A DNA stretch of 12,641 bases, from assembly GCA_049509915.1 (NCBI GenBank), contig JBEKZL010000218.1, positions 1-12,641 of the forward strand, in the 5' to 3' direction. Shown piece by piece: positions 1 through 7,333 of the stretch (position 1 is the first letter of the stretch; each line of letters begins with the position of its first letter). The translations under genes and the position numbers were made by a program. The stretch comes from JBEKYD01 sp049509915 (GTDB lineage Bacteria; Acidobacteriota; Terriglobia; Bryobacterales; Bryobacteraceae). The notes beneath the pieces were generated by a model. That model had not been told where the DNA came from and ran no database searches. It saw only the letters and a program-made list of their open reading frames with translations.

Positions 1-1004
1 AGAATTTCACCAAGTACACCGCGGCGGGCGGCACGGCGGAATTGAAAAAGGCCGCCTGCCAGCGCCACAAACTGGATTTCGGCACCGACTACAAGCCCAA
101 CGAATGCCTGATCACGGTGGGCGGCAAACACGCGATTTTCAATCTGACGCAGGCGTTGGTCGACCCCGGCGACGAAGTCGTCATTCCGGTTCCCTACTGG
201 GTGACCTACCGGGACGTGGTGAGTTTCGCCGGCGGCAAGTGCGTATTCGTGGATACCGACGAGCGCAATGGCTTCACTCTGACGGCGGCGATGATCGAGC
301 CGCATTTGAACCCGCGCACCAAGCTTGTGCTGGTCAACTCGCCCTCGAACCCCAGCGGCGCCGTCATGGATCGCGAAGAATTCGAAAAGATCTTCGAATT
401 GACGCGGCAGCGCGGCATTTATCTCGTGACCGACGAGTGCTACGGCCGGTTTTTGTATGGGGGCGAGCCGTTCTCGATAGCCTCCATGGCGGGCGCGAAG
501 GAGACCGTGCTGGTAGCCGGATCGCTTTCCAAGACCTACGCCATGACCGGATGGCGGATCGGTTTCGCGCTGGCGCCCGAGCCAATCGTGACCGCCATGG
601 GCAGGCTGCAAAGCCACTCGACTTCGAATCCGACATCGATTGCGCAGAAGGCCGCGGTGGAAGCACTTCTCGGGCCGCAGGAATCGGTCGGCGTCATGCT
701 GGCCGAGTACCGGAAACGCCGCGATTTCGTGGTGGAGCGGCTGCGTGAGATTCCCGGCGTGGAATGCTCCCAACCGCGGGGGGCGTTCTACGCGTACCCG
801 AACGTGGGCGTGGCGATGGGGCGAAACGGTCTCGCCGATACGCTGGCGTTTTCCGAACGTCTGCTCTCGGAAGCCCACGTGGCCGTGGTGCCGGGCGAGG
901 CCTTCGGCACCGATCGCCACGTTCGCATCTCCTACGCGGCGTCGATGGCGGAGCTCGAGCGTGGGCTGGACCGGATGCATCGATTCATCGTGGAGCACTC
1001 CTGA
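1..1004 (+). CDS. Pyridoxal-phosphate aminotransferase, class I/II (aspartate aminotransferase-like), 5' end cut by window
   Basis: The reading frame is open from base 3 to the TGA at 1002-1004, giving 333 visible residues. Family members have about 390-400, so roughly 60-65 N-terminal residues lie outside the window. A TTG at 42 is internal: the residues before it (NFTKYTAAGG) already match the family. Visible hallmarks are TVGGKHA followed by PGDEVVIPVPYW (cofactor phosphate and substrate region), the NSPSNPSG loop, TDECYGRF with the Asp that pairs with the pyridoxal nitrogen, SLSKTYAMTGWRIGF with the Schiff-base Lys (residue 177 of the fragment), and the C-terminal HVRISYA Arg that binds the substrate carboxylate. 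These fit class Ib cytosolic aspartate aminotransferases, which transfer an amino group between aspartate or related amino acids and 2-oxoglutarate. Exact substrate (aspartate, prephenate or an aromatic acid) cannot be read from sequence. The gene ends 2 nt before the next start. Confidence 0.93.
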   Translation, partial: NFTKYTAAGGTAELKKAACQRHKLDFGTDYKPNECLITVGGKHAIFNLTQALVDPGDEVVIPVPYWVTYRDVVSFAGGKCVFVDTDERNGFTLTAAMIEPHLNPRTKLVLVNSPSNPSGAVMDREEFEKIFELTRQRGIYLVTDECYGRFLYGGEPFSIASMAGAKETVLVAGSLSKTYAMTGWRIGFALAPEPIVTAMGRLQSHSTSNPTSIAQKAAVEALLGPQESVGVMLAEYRKRRDFVVERLREIPGVECSQPRGAFYAYPNVGVAMGRNGLADTLAFSERLLSEAHVAVVPGEAFGTDRHVRISYAASMAELERGLDRMHRFIVEHS

Positions 1005-1006
1005 GG

Positions 1007-1819
1007 ATGGCGGAAGCGATTCGCCTCAAACCATCGCTGCGGGAAAAGGTGTGGGGGAAAACGCACCTGTCGCCGTGGTTCCCGGACGCGACAGAAGCCA
1101 TCGGCGAAGCGTGGTATCTGGCGGAACGGGAGTTGCCGCTGCTGGTGAAGCTGATTTTCACATCCGGGCGGTTGTCCATTCAGGTGCATCCCGATGACGG
1201 CGAAGACGGGCCCCGTGGGAAGACCGAAATGTGGCACATTCTGGAAGCCGAACCCGGCGCCACCATTGCCATGGGTTTCCGCCGGCCCATCACCAGAACG
1301 GAGCTGGCCGAGGCCACGCGCAGTGGCGAAATCGAGCGCCTGGTGAACTGGCTGCCCGTTCACGCCGGCGAAACCTACTTCACCCCCGCGCACACGGTTC
1401 ACGCCATCGGCGCCGGTATCGTGCTGTGCGAAATCCAGCAGAATTCCGACGTCACTTACCGCCTGTGGGACTACGGACGCCCCCGCCCCCTACACGTGGA
1501 ACAGGCCTTGCCGATCACGGACCTGGGCGTGCATCCGGGCGCGGTGAATCCTACGCCGCTTGGCGGCGGACACGGGGAGCTGGTTCGATCGAGGCACTTC
1601 GTTACCGAGTTGGTTCGCGCGGCTCCGGGAGCGAGCGAAACGCCGGAGCGGCGCGCCTGCCAGTTATGGATCGCGATCGCGGGCGAGGGCACGATCGGGG
1701 CGGAAAACTATCGCCAGGGCGAAGTATGGCTGCTGCCCGAGGAAGGCGCGCAGCCGGAGATCCGCGCCGCTAGCGCCAGCCGCTTTCTGCGGAGTTGGGT
1801 TCCGGCGGAGGGCCGTTGA
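1007..1819 (+). CDS. manA: Mannose-6-phosphate isomerase, type I, short cupin form
   Basis: Predicted 270-residue cytosolic zinc enzyme interconverting mannose-6-P and fructose-6-P, linking fructose-6-P to GDP-mannose and glycan synthesis. The zinc site is visible: QVHPDD (Gln59, His61), KTEMWHIL (Glu74) and TVHAIG (His132). The segment QQNSDVTYRLWDYGR carries the active-site Arg of this family. A second cupin-like half follows (about 190-265). At 270 residues it is shorter than Bacillus ManA (about 315) and much shorter than E. coli ManA (about 390), as in compact type I forms. The usual PAGTVHA reads PAHTVHA here, an unusual Gly-to-His change beside the zinc ligand. The ATG at 1007 is preferred because the protein then begins MAEAIRLKPSL, like the family, and GGAG at 992-995 lies 11 nt upstream inside the preceding gene. 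The 2-nt gap implies co-transcription with the aminotransferase, though no shared pathway is obvious. Confidence 0.92.
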   Translation: MAEAIRLKPSLREKVWGKTHLSPWFPDATEAIGEAWYLAERELPLLVKLIFTSGRLSIQVHPDDGEDGPRGKTEMWHILEAEPGATIAMGFRRPITRTELAEATRSGEIERLVNWLPVHAGETYFTPAHTVHAIGAGIVLCEIQQNSDVTYRLWDYGRPRPLHVEQALPITDLGVHPGAVNPTPLGGGHGELVRSRHFVTELVRAAPGASETPERRACQLWIAIAGEGTIGAENYRQGEVWLLPEEGAQPEIRAASASRFLRSWVPAEGR

Positions 1820-1869
1820 AAGGCGGCCGCGGGCGAAAGCGCCTGATCCACGGAAGCAGCCAAATTGCA

Positions 1870-1899
1870 GGGCAGACCACCCAAAACGATGGTCTGCCC
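1870..1899. terminator. Hairpin between convergent genes, probable bidirectional terminator
   Basis: A perfect 10-bp inverted repeat (GGGCAGACCA at 1870-1879, TGGTCTGCCC at 1890-1899) has a 10-nt loop. It lies between the stop of manA (1819) and the stop of the minus-strand metal operon (1910). Flanking T-rich stretches are short (CAATTT on the minus side, CTTTAC on the plus side), so it is not a textbook intrinsic terminator. Position and stem strength make termination of both transcripts the most likely job. The rest of 1820-1909 shows nothing else. Confidence 0.7.
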
Positions 1900-1909
1900 C
1901 ACGGCTTTA

Positions 1910-2227
1910 CTACCTGGCCGCGGCGATGGATGTGACCTGGATCGTCTTGCCGCTAGGATCCAGGGTGCCCTTCACAGTGACTTTCTTGGCGGCGAATGGG
2001 GCCGCGCCTTTCTGGTCGCTCAGCACGTAAGCCGTACTGCCGTCCCAGAGCGCGTATTTGTCGCCGCCTTTGACGCAGTCGGTGACGCACTGCGCGTCGG
2101 TGCCCATGTTCATGCCTTTGTGGCTGCCCGCACACATGGTGTCGGTTACGGTGCCGGTAAAAGTTTTGTCGGCCGCGAGCGCCATTGCGGCGGCGGCGAA
2201 TACGATGACTGCGATCCGTTTCTTCAT
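1910..2227 (-). CDS. Small exported protein with Met/Cys/His cluster, last gene of the metal efflux operon
   Basis: 105 residues. The start (MKKRIAVIVF then an Ala-rich stretch to AADKTF) is a clear Sec signal peptide of about 19 residues, so the protein is periplasmic or secreted. The mature part begins FTGTVTDTMCAG and contains Met31, Cys32, His36, Met39, Met41, Cys47 and Cys51 within 21 residues, a plausible soft-metal site. The remainder (KYALWDG, YVLSDQ, KKVTVKGTLD, KTIQVTSI) reads as short beta strands, as expected of an OB-like barrel. I recognise it as a small family common in Acidobacteriota and usually annotated hypothetical; no function is established to my knowledge. Its ATG overlaps the TGA of the preceding gene (ATGA), and AGGAG lies 9 nt upstream, so it is translationally coupled to the pump operon. 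The context suggests a metal-binding partner of the pump, analogous to CusF. That role is inference. Confidence 0.85.
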   Translation of the reverse strand: MKKRIAVIVFAAAAMALAADKTFTGTVTDTMCAGSHKGMNMGTDAQCVTDCVKGGDKYALWDGSTAYVLSDQKGAAPFAAKKVTVKGTLDPSGKTIQVTSIAAAR

Positions 2228-2877
2228 GGTTCGATTCTCCTGTTCTTCTGTTCGATTTGAAGCCAGAGCTGGTTATAACGGGCTTCATCGATGGGTTGTT
2301 TCAATTGAAAGTGAAAATCCTTTTCGCGGGTGATAATGCTCAACTCGAAGGCGCCGGCACTTGAAAAGGTTTGGATGTCGGGATAGCTCCAGGTTCGCGA
2401 TTGATCGCGCGCCGGAGTCCGATACACCACGCCTTCGGCGCCGAATTCCAGCGTGCCTTGGGAGTCTCCGCCGCGGCTTAACTGCTTGACCGGTAGCGAC
2501 CAGGCATCCGCGCCGATGGGCTGCGCCGTCTCCAGCACGAGGCGGCGGTCCATTAGCGGCGCCAGCGCTGCCGCGAGTTCGGCGGCTGGGATGCGGCCGG
2601 TGAAGGTGTAGCCGCGGTAAGGCTGGAGCGGCAGCCTGCCGCTTTCATAGGTGACCACGCGAATGAAATCGGGCGCCAGCACGAGCTGCTGGATATCTTC
2701 GAGCTTCCAGGCCCGGGCGTGGCCCGCGGCTCCGGAGAAGCGGACGCCGGCGGCGTCCACGGTCATGGCGCCGGCGCACGCCCCGCGCCAATGCGCGTGC
2801 CGCACCGGGAATTCGGCCGCGCACGCGGCCAGCGCGGATGCCAGGATCAACCAACCTGCTTTTCGATGGAGCGCCAT
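2224..2877 (-). CDS. Putative lipoprotein with two tandem PH-like modules, downstream of cusA
   Basis: 217 residues, not a family I can name. The start at 2877 is chosen because MALHRKAGWLILASALAAC forms a compact export signal ending in a lipobox (Leu16-Ala-Ala-Cys19), and GAGG lies 7 nt upstream. A longer in-frame extension to 2997 would only read through cusA and looks random. The mature part holds two similar modules, about residues 35-110 and 138-210. Each runs: strand ending in GV (GVRFSG / GVVYRT), then RAWKLEDIQ / RTWSYPDIQ, then a hydrophobic strand (FIRVVTYE / FELSIITRE), a strand YTFTG / FHFQL, and a C-terminal helix. This is the order of a PH/GRAM-type barrel. The gene overlaps cusA by 31 nt and the next gene by 4 nt, so it should be produced with the pump. 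A scaffold or assembly role at the envelope is possible but unproven. Confidence 0.8.
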   Translation of the reverse strand: MALHRKAGWLILASALAACAAEFPVRHAHWRGACAGAMTVDAAGVRFSGAAGHARAWKLEDIQQLVLAPDFIRVVTYESGRLPLQPYRGYTFTGRIPAAELAAALAPLMDRRLVLETAQPIGADAWSLPVKQLSRGGDSQGTLEFGAEGVVYRTPARDQSRTWSYPDIQTFSSAGAFELSIITREKDFHFQLKQPIDEARYNQLWLQIEQKNRRIEP

Positions 2878-5800
2878 TTCCAAACCTCGTATAGAGCCGG
2901 ATAGACGGCCAGCTCGAGTAAGAATGATGTGAAGATCCCGCCTACCATGGGAGCCGCGATGCGCTTCATGACATCCGCGCCGGCGCCGTTGGCCCAAAGA
3001 ATCGGCGCCAGGCCGACGAACATGGTGGCCACCGTCATGAACTTGGGGCGAATGCGTTTGGCGGCGCCGTGAACGATGGCCGCGCGCAGATCTTCGACAT
3101 TGCGCAGCCGTCCGGCGCCGCGCGCCTCTTCGTACGCCAGGTCGAGATAGAGCAGCATGAATACGCCGGTTTCGGCGTCGACCCCCATTAGTGCGATCAA
3201 CCCCACCCAGACGCCGATGCTCATGTTATAGCCCAGAAAGGAGAGCAGCCAGACGGCGCCCACGGCGGAGAACGGCACCGCCATCAGCACCAATATGGTC
3301 TTCGAAGCGGAGCCGGTATTCCAGTAGAGCAGCACAAAGATCAGCAGCAGCGTAAGCGGCAGCACCACCTTCAGCCGCTCGCGCACGCGCTGCATAGCTT
3401 CGTATTGGCCGCTCCAGGCGAGGGTGTAGTCGGCCGGCAGCACGACGCCGCGCTCCACCGCGCGGCGCGCATCGGCCACGTAGCTGCCCACGTCGCGGCC
3501 GCTCACATCCACGTAGACATATCCGCTCAGCATGCCGTTTTCGTTGCGCAGCATGGCCGGGCCGTGAGCCATCTTCAGGGTAGCGATTTCAGCCAGGGGA
3601 ATTTGCATGCGCCCATCCATGGCGGGGACGAGCACTCGCCCCAGCCGATCGAGCGAGCTGCGCGAATCGCGGTAATAGCGCACGTTCACGGGATAGCGCT
3701 CCAGGCCTTCGATGGCGGTGGTGACATTTTCGCCGCCGATGGCGCTGGTCACCACCATTTCGGCGTCGTCCACGCTCATTCCGTAGCGCGCCAGCCGGTC
3801 GCGCTTCAGCTCGAAATCCAGAAAATAGCCGCTGCCGGTGCGTTCGGCGAAAACGCTGCGCGTGCCTGGGACCGGGGTGAGCACCCGTTCTATCTCCGCG
3901 CCAATCTGCTCGATCCGCTCGAGCGATGCGCCGTAAATCTTCACGCCGACGGGGGTGCGCACGCCGGTGGTTTGCATATCGATGCGATTCTTGATCGGCA
4001 TGGTCCAGGCATTGGAAACACCGGGCAGTTGGAGGGCCTGGTTCATTTCCTCCACCAGACGATCGGTAGAGATGTGGTCCGGAGTGATATGCGCCGCCAG
4101 CGGCTTCACCCATTCGGGCCAGTTGCCGTACCAGGCCGGCACTTTGCGCCATTGGGATTTCGGCTTGAGCACAATGGTGGTTTCGGCCATCGAAAACGGC
4201 GCCGGGTCGGTGGACGATTCCGCGCGGCCAGCTTTGCCCATCACGCTTTCCACTTCCGGAAAGCGCATCAGGATGCGGTCCTGCACCTGGAGCAGGCGCT
4301 GCGCCTGGGCCACCGAAATCCCGGGCAGCGTTGTCGGCATGAACAGCAGATCGCCTTCATCGAGCGGCGGCATGAACTCCGAACCCAGGCGCAAATAGAC
4401 CGGAACCGTCACCGCCATCAATGCGAGCGCACCGCCGATGACCAGCCATTTCCAGCGCAGACACCAATCCACCACAGGCGTGTACAAGTGAATCAACACG
4501 CGGCTGATGGGGTGCTTCTCTTCGGAATGGATGGTGCCGACCAGCAGGCCGTTGACCAGTCCTGCCAGCCAGCGCGGGCGCATTTTGAAACGGTCTTTGC
4601 GAAACAGGAGCAGGCGCAGGGCGGGGTCGAGGGTGATGGCCAGGACGGCGGCCACGATCATGGCGAAGTTCTTGGTCCAGGCCAGTGGATGGAAGAGGCG
4701 GCCTTCCTGGGCTTCCAGGGTGAGCACCGGCAGAAAGCCGGCCGCGATCACCAGCAGGGCGAAGAAGCTGGGGCCGCCCACTTCCTTGACCGCGTCCACA
4801 ATCGCACGCTGGTAATGGGCATTGGTCCAATCCGGCCGGGCGGTTTCGAGTTTCTTGTGAGTCTGCTCCACCACCACGATGGCCGCGTCCACCATGGCGC
4901 CGATGGCGATGGCGATGCCACCGAGCGACATGATGTTGGCGCTCATGCCGGCGGCGCGCATGGGCAGGAACGCAATCAGGATCGCCACTGGAATGGTCAG
5001 GATGGGAATCACGGCGCTGGGCACGTGCCAGAGGAAGATCAGGATCACGAGCGCCACCACGCACAGTTCCTCCAGGAGCGTCTCTTTCAAGTTGGAGATA
5101 GAGGCCAGGATAAGCTCGGAGCGATCGTACGCCGTGACTACTTTGACGCCCGGCGGCAGGCTGGCGGCCACCTGGCCGAGGCGCTCTTTCACGCGCTCGA
5201 TCACGCCCAGGGCGTTTTCTCCCTGCCGCATGACGACGATGCCGGAGACTACGTCGCCGGTGCCGTTCCAGTCCGCCACGCCGCGGCGCAGGTCCGGGCC
5301 GAGCGCCACCGTGCCCACATCGCGCACCAGAATGGGCACGCCGCCGGCTGAGGCGCCGAGCGAAATGGCCTCCAGATCGGCCTGGGAGCGCGCGTAGCCG
5401 CGGCCGCGCACCATGTATTCGCGGCCGGAGAAATCCACCATCCGCCCGCCCACGTCATTGTTGCCGCCGCGCACCGCGGCCACCACGCGGGAGATAGGAA
5501 TGCCATAAGCGGCCAGGCGATTGGGATCGACATTCACCTGGTACTGGCGCACGAACCCGCCCAGCGACGCTACTTCGGCCACGCCCGGCACGGACTGCAA
5601 CTGATAGCGCAGGAACCAATCCTGGGTGCTGCGCAGCTTGGCCAGGCTGTTGCGGCCGCTGGTATCGACCAGAGCGTATTGGAAGACCCAACCCACGCCG
5701 GTAGCGTCCGGCCCCAGTTCGGTCTGGACACCAGACGGCAGCCGCGCCTGGATTTTCGAGAGATATTCGAGCGTGCGCGAACGGGCCCAATAGATATCGG

Positions 5801-6098
5801 TGCCGTCTTCGAAAATGATGTACACATAAGAGAATCCGAAATCGGAAAACCCGCGCACATCTTTCACCCGCGGCGCGCCCAGCATGGCGCTGACGATGGG
5901 ATAGGTGACCTGGTCTTCGACGATATCGGGGCTGCGGTCCCAGCGCGAGTAGACGATCACCTGCGTGTCGCTCAAATCCGGGATGGCATCGAGCGGGATG
6001 GAGCGCATGGCCCACCAGCCGCCCAGCGCCGCGGTGGCAACGGCGAACAGCACCAGGAAGCGGTGGGCGGCGGAGAACTCGATAACGCGGTCGATCAT
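2847..6098 (-). CDS. cusA: Heavy-metal efflux RND transporter, CusA/SilA-like inner-membrane pump
   Basis: 1083 residues. Proton-driven pump of the HME-RND family, exporting metal from periplasm or cytoplasm into the outer-membrane channel. It has the family's two-fold layout: N-terminal TM1 (about 12-32, ending SIPLDAIPDLSDTQV), a large periplasmic loop, a TM2-TM6 block (about 335-490), a second TM and loop set, and a final TM block (about 925-1070). TM4 carries GAMVDAAIVVVEQTHKKLE with the proton-relay Asp404. That is the form seen in CusA/SilA rather than the CzcA zinc/cobalt group, so Cu(I) or Ag(I) is the favoured substrate. Met637 (APFSMAETT), Met708 (NRIDMQTTG) and Met774 (ARYGMSVDD) lie in Met-bearing segments shared with CusA; which of them are transport ligands needs an alignment. 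An extra segment of about 20 residues (around 650-672) follows LKPKSQWR relative to E. coli CusA. The start overlaps the adaptor stop as ATGA, with a weak ribosome site. Confidence 0.95.
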   Translation of the reverse strand: MIDRVIEFSAAHRFLVLFAVATAALGGWWAMRSIPLDAIPDLSDTQVIVYSRWDRSPDIVEDQVTYPIVSAMLGAPRVKDVRGFSDFGFSYVYIIFEDGTDIYWARSRTLEYLSKIQARLPSGVQTELGPDATGVGWVFQYALVDTSGRNSLAKLRSTQDWFLRYQLQSVPGVAEVASLGGFVRQYQVNVDPNRLAAYGIPISRVVAAVRGGNNDVGGRMVDFSGREYMVRGRGYARSQADLEAISLGASAGGVPILVRDVGTVALGPDLRRGVADWNGTGDVVSGIVVMRQGENALGVIERVKERLGQVAASLPPGVKVVTAYDRSELILASISNLKETLLEELCVVALVILIFLWHVPSAVIPILTIPVAILIAFLPMRAAGMSANIMSLGGIAIAIGAMVDAAIVVVEQTHKKLETARPDWTNAHYQRAIVDAVKEVGGPSFFALLVIAAGFLPVLTLEAQEGRLFHPLAWTKNFAMIVAAVLAITLDPALRLLLFRKDRFKMRPRWLAGLVNGLLVGTIHSEEKHPISRVLIHLYTPVVDWCLRWKWLVIGGALALMAVTVPVYLRLGSEFMPPLDEGDLLFMPTTLPGISVAQAQRLLQVQDRILMRFPEVESVMGKAGRAESSTDPAPFSMAETTIVLKPKSQWRKVPAWYGNWPEWVKPLAAHITPDHISTDRLVEEMNQALQLPGVSNAWTMPIKNRIDMQTTGVRTPVGVKIYGASLERIEQIGAEIERVLTPVPGTRSVFAERTGSGYFLDFELKRDRLARYGMSVDDAEMVVTSAIGGENVTTAIEGLERYPVNVRYYRDSRSSLDRLGRVLVPAMDGRMQIPLAEIATLKMAHGPAMLRNENGMLSGYVYVDVSGRDVGSYVADARRAVERGVVLPADYTLAWSGQYEAMQRVRERLKVVLPLTLLLIFVLLYWNTGSASKTILVLMAVPFSAVGAVWLLSFLGYNMSIGVWVGLIALMGVDAETGVFMLLYLDLAYEEARGAGRLRNVEDLRAAIVHGAAKRIRPKFMTVATMFVGLAPILWANGAGADVMKRIAAPMVGGIFTSFLLELAVYPALYEVWKWRSIEKQVG

Positions 6099-7333
6099 TT
6101 GCTCGTCCCGCCCTTGGCAGCATTTAGCCGGCTTTCCGAATCCAGCAGGAAGTTGCCGGAAGTGACAATTCGCTCGCCAGCCTTCAACCCGGAGAGAATC
6201 GCGACGCGGTCGCCGCTGGTGTCGCCGGTTTGGACTTCGCGCTGTTCGAAGCTTCCCGTGCCGCGATCCACAAATACAGTCTTGCGGTCGCCGGAATCGA
6301 GCAGCGCCGATTGCGGGACGACGAGCCGGCGGGCAGTACCAATAGCCAGTTCCACCTGACCGAACATATCCGGCTTCAGCACGATACCGGGATTATCCAG
6401 CGCAATCCGCACCTTGAGGGTGCGCGTAGCCGCGTCCACCTCGGGCAGGATGTAACTTACGCGGCCATAGAAGACACGGCCGGGCAAATAATCGAGGGTG
6501 AAGGCGGCGCCCTGGCCGAGACGGATGCCGGCAGCTTCGTATTCGAACACGTCGGCGATCACCCAGACTTTGGAAAGGTCGGCGATGGTGTAGAGCGCCG
6601 TATCCGGGGTGACGTGCTGTTTAGGGAAGGCATTGCGCTCGATCACGAAGCCCGAAACCGGTGCGTTCAGGGTGAGACTTTCGATCGGCTTCCCTGCCCT
6701 GGCCATGGCGTCGATTTGGGCCGTTGGGATGTCCCACAACTCGAGCCGCTTCCGCGCCGCGGCCAGCAGGCTGTCGCCATGAGCGGCCATGCCCGGCATC
6801 CCTTCATGGGCCACCTGCTGTGCGCGCAATGCCAGCAGATATTCCTGCTCGGTCGCGACGGCATCGGGGCTGTAGAAGGTGAGCAGAGGGTCGCCCTGGC
6901 GAATGTACTTGCCAGTAAAATCGGCGAATACGCGGTCGATCCAGCCTTCCAGGCGGGGCTGGACTTTCGCAACGCGGGTTTCGTCCAGCGCTACCCGCGC
7001 CACGGCGCGGATCGGCTCGCCCACGGATTCGTATTCCGCCGTGCCGTATTCCACGCCGATCAACTGCTGTTCGCGGGCGCTGACGCCGACCATGCCGGGG
7101 TTGTCGGCGACGTATTTTTGCTCGTCTCCGGCGTATACCGGCACCAGTTTCATGCCGCAATCGGGCGCAATGCCGGGGTGGTCGGACTTGTACCAGGGGT
7201 GCATGGCGTCCACCCAGTACAGAATTTTCGGCGTAGCGGCCGCGCGCGGCGCCTTTGTGCCGTACCAGCGCGCGTAGCCATAACCGCCGGCGAAAGCCGC
7301 CGCCACCACGGCCGCGAGCCATAGCTTTTTCAT
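6095..7333 (-). CDS. cusB: Periplasmic adaptor (membrane fusion protein) of metal RND pump, CusB-like
   Basis: 412 residues, close to E. coli CusB (407). It bridges the RND pump and the outer-membrane channel. Layout: hydrophobic N-terminal anchor or signal (4-22, MKKLWLAAVVAAAFAGGYG), a heavy-metal-binding domain (about 37-68, YWVDAMHPWYKSD then PGIAPDCGMKLVPVY), then barrel-sandwich, alpha-helical hairpin (about 150-215), beta-barrel and membrane-proximal parts (VPQSALLDSGDRKTVFVDRG, GDRVAILSGLKAGERIVTSG). Compared by eye with E. coli CusB, whose N-terminal Met21, Met36 and Met38 bind Cu(I), the equivalents here are Met44, Cys59 and Met61 at identical spacing, so one Met is replaced by Cys. 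The start ATG overlaps the stop of the preceding gene (ATGA), with GAGG 7 nt upstream. The stop overlaps the cusA start in the same way. Confidence 0.94.
   Translation of the reverse strand: MKKLWLAAVVAAAFAGGYGYARWYGTKAPRAAATPKILYWVDAMHPWYKSDHPGIAPDCGMKLVPVYAGDEQKYVADNPGMVGVSAREQQLIGVEYGTAEYESVGEPIRAVARVALDETRVAKVQPRLEGWIDRVFADFTGKYIRQGDPLLTFYSPDAVATEQEYLLALRAQQVAHEGMPGMAAHGDSLLAAARKRLELWDIPTAQIDAMARAGKPIESLTLNAPVSGFVIERNAFPKQHVTPDTALYTIADLSKVWVIADVFEYEAAGIRLGQGAAFTLDYLPGRVFYGRVSYILPEVDAATRTLKVRIALDNPGIVLKPDMFGQVELAIGTARRLVVPQSALLDSGDRKTVFVDRGTGSFEQREVQTGDTSGDRVAILSGLKAGERIVTSGNFLLDSESRLNAAKGGTSK

Noticed and set aside
2878..2997. 40-residue N-terminal extension of the PH-like protein
   Set aside because: It would read through the cusA coding region, gives an Arg/His-rich sequence ahead of an obvious signal peptide, and leaves the good GAGG site at 2877 unused.
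3405..5351. 648-codon open frame on the plus strand antisense to cusA
   Set aside because: It mirrors the codon bias of a real GC-rich gene on the other strand. The translation is rich in His, Ala, Gly and Gln with no domain, and the cusA frame is unambiguous.
6230..7324. 364-codon open frame on the plus strand antisense to cusB
   Set aside because: Shadow of cusB: composition-driven, with no plausible domain order.
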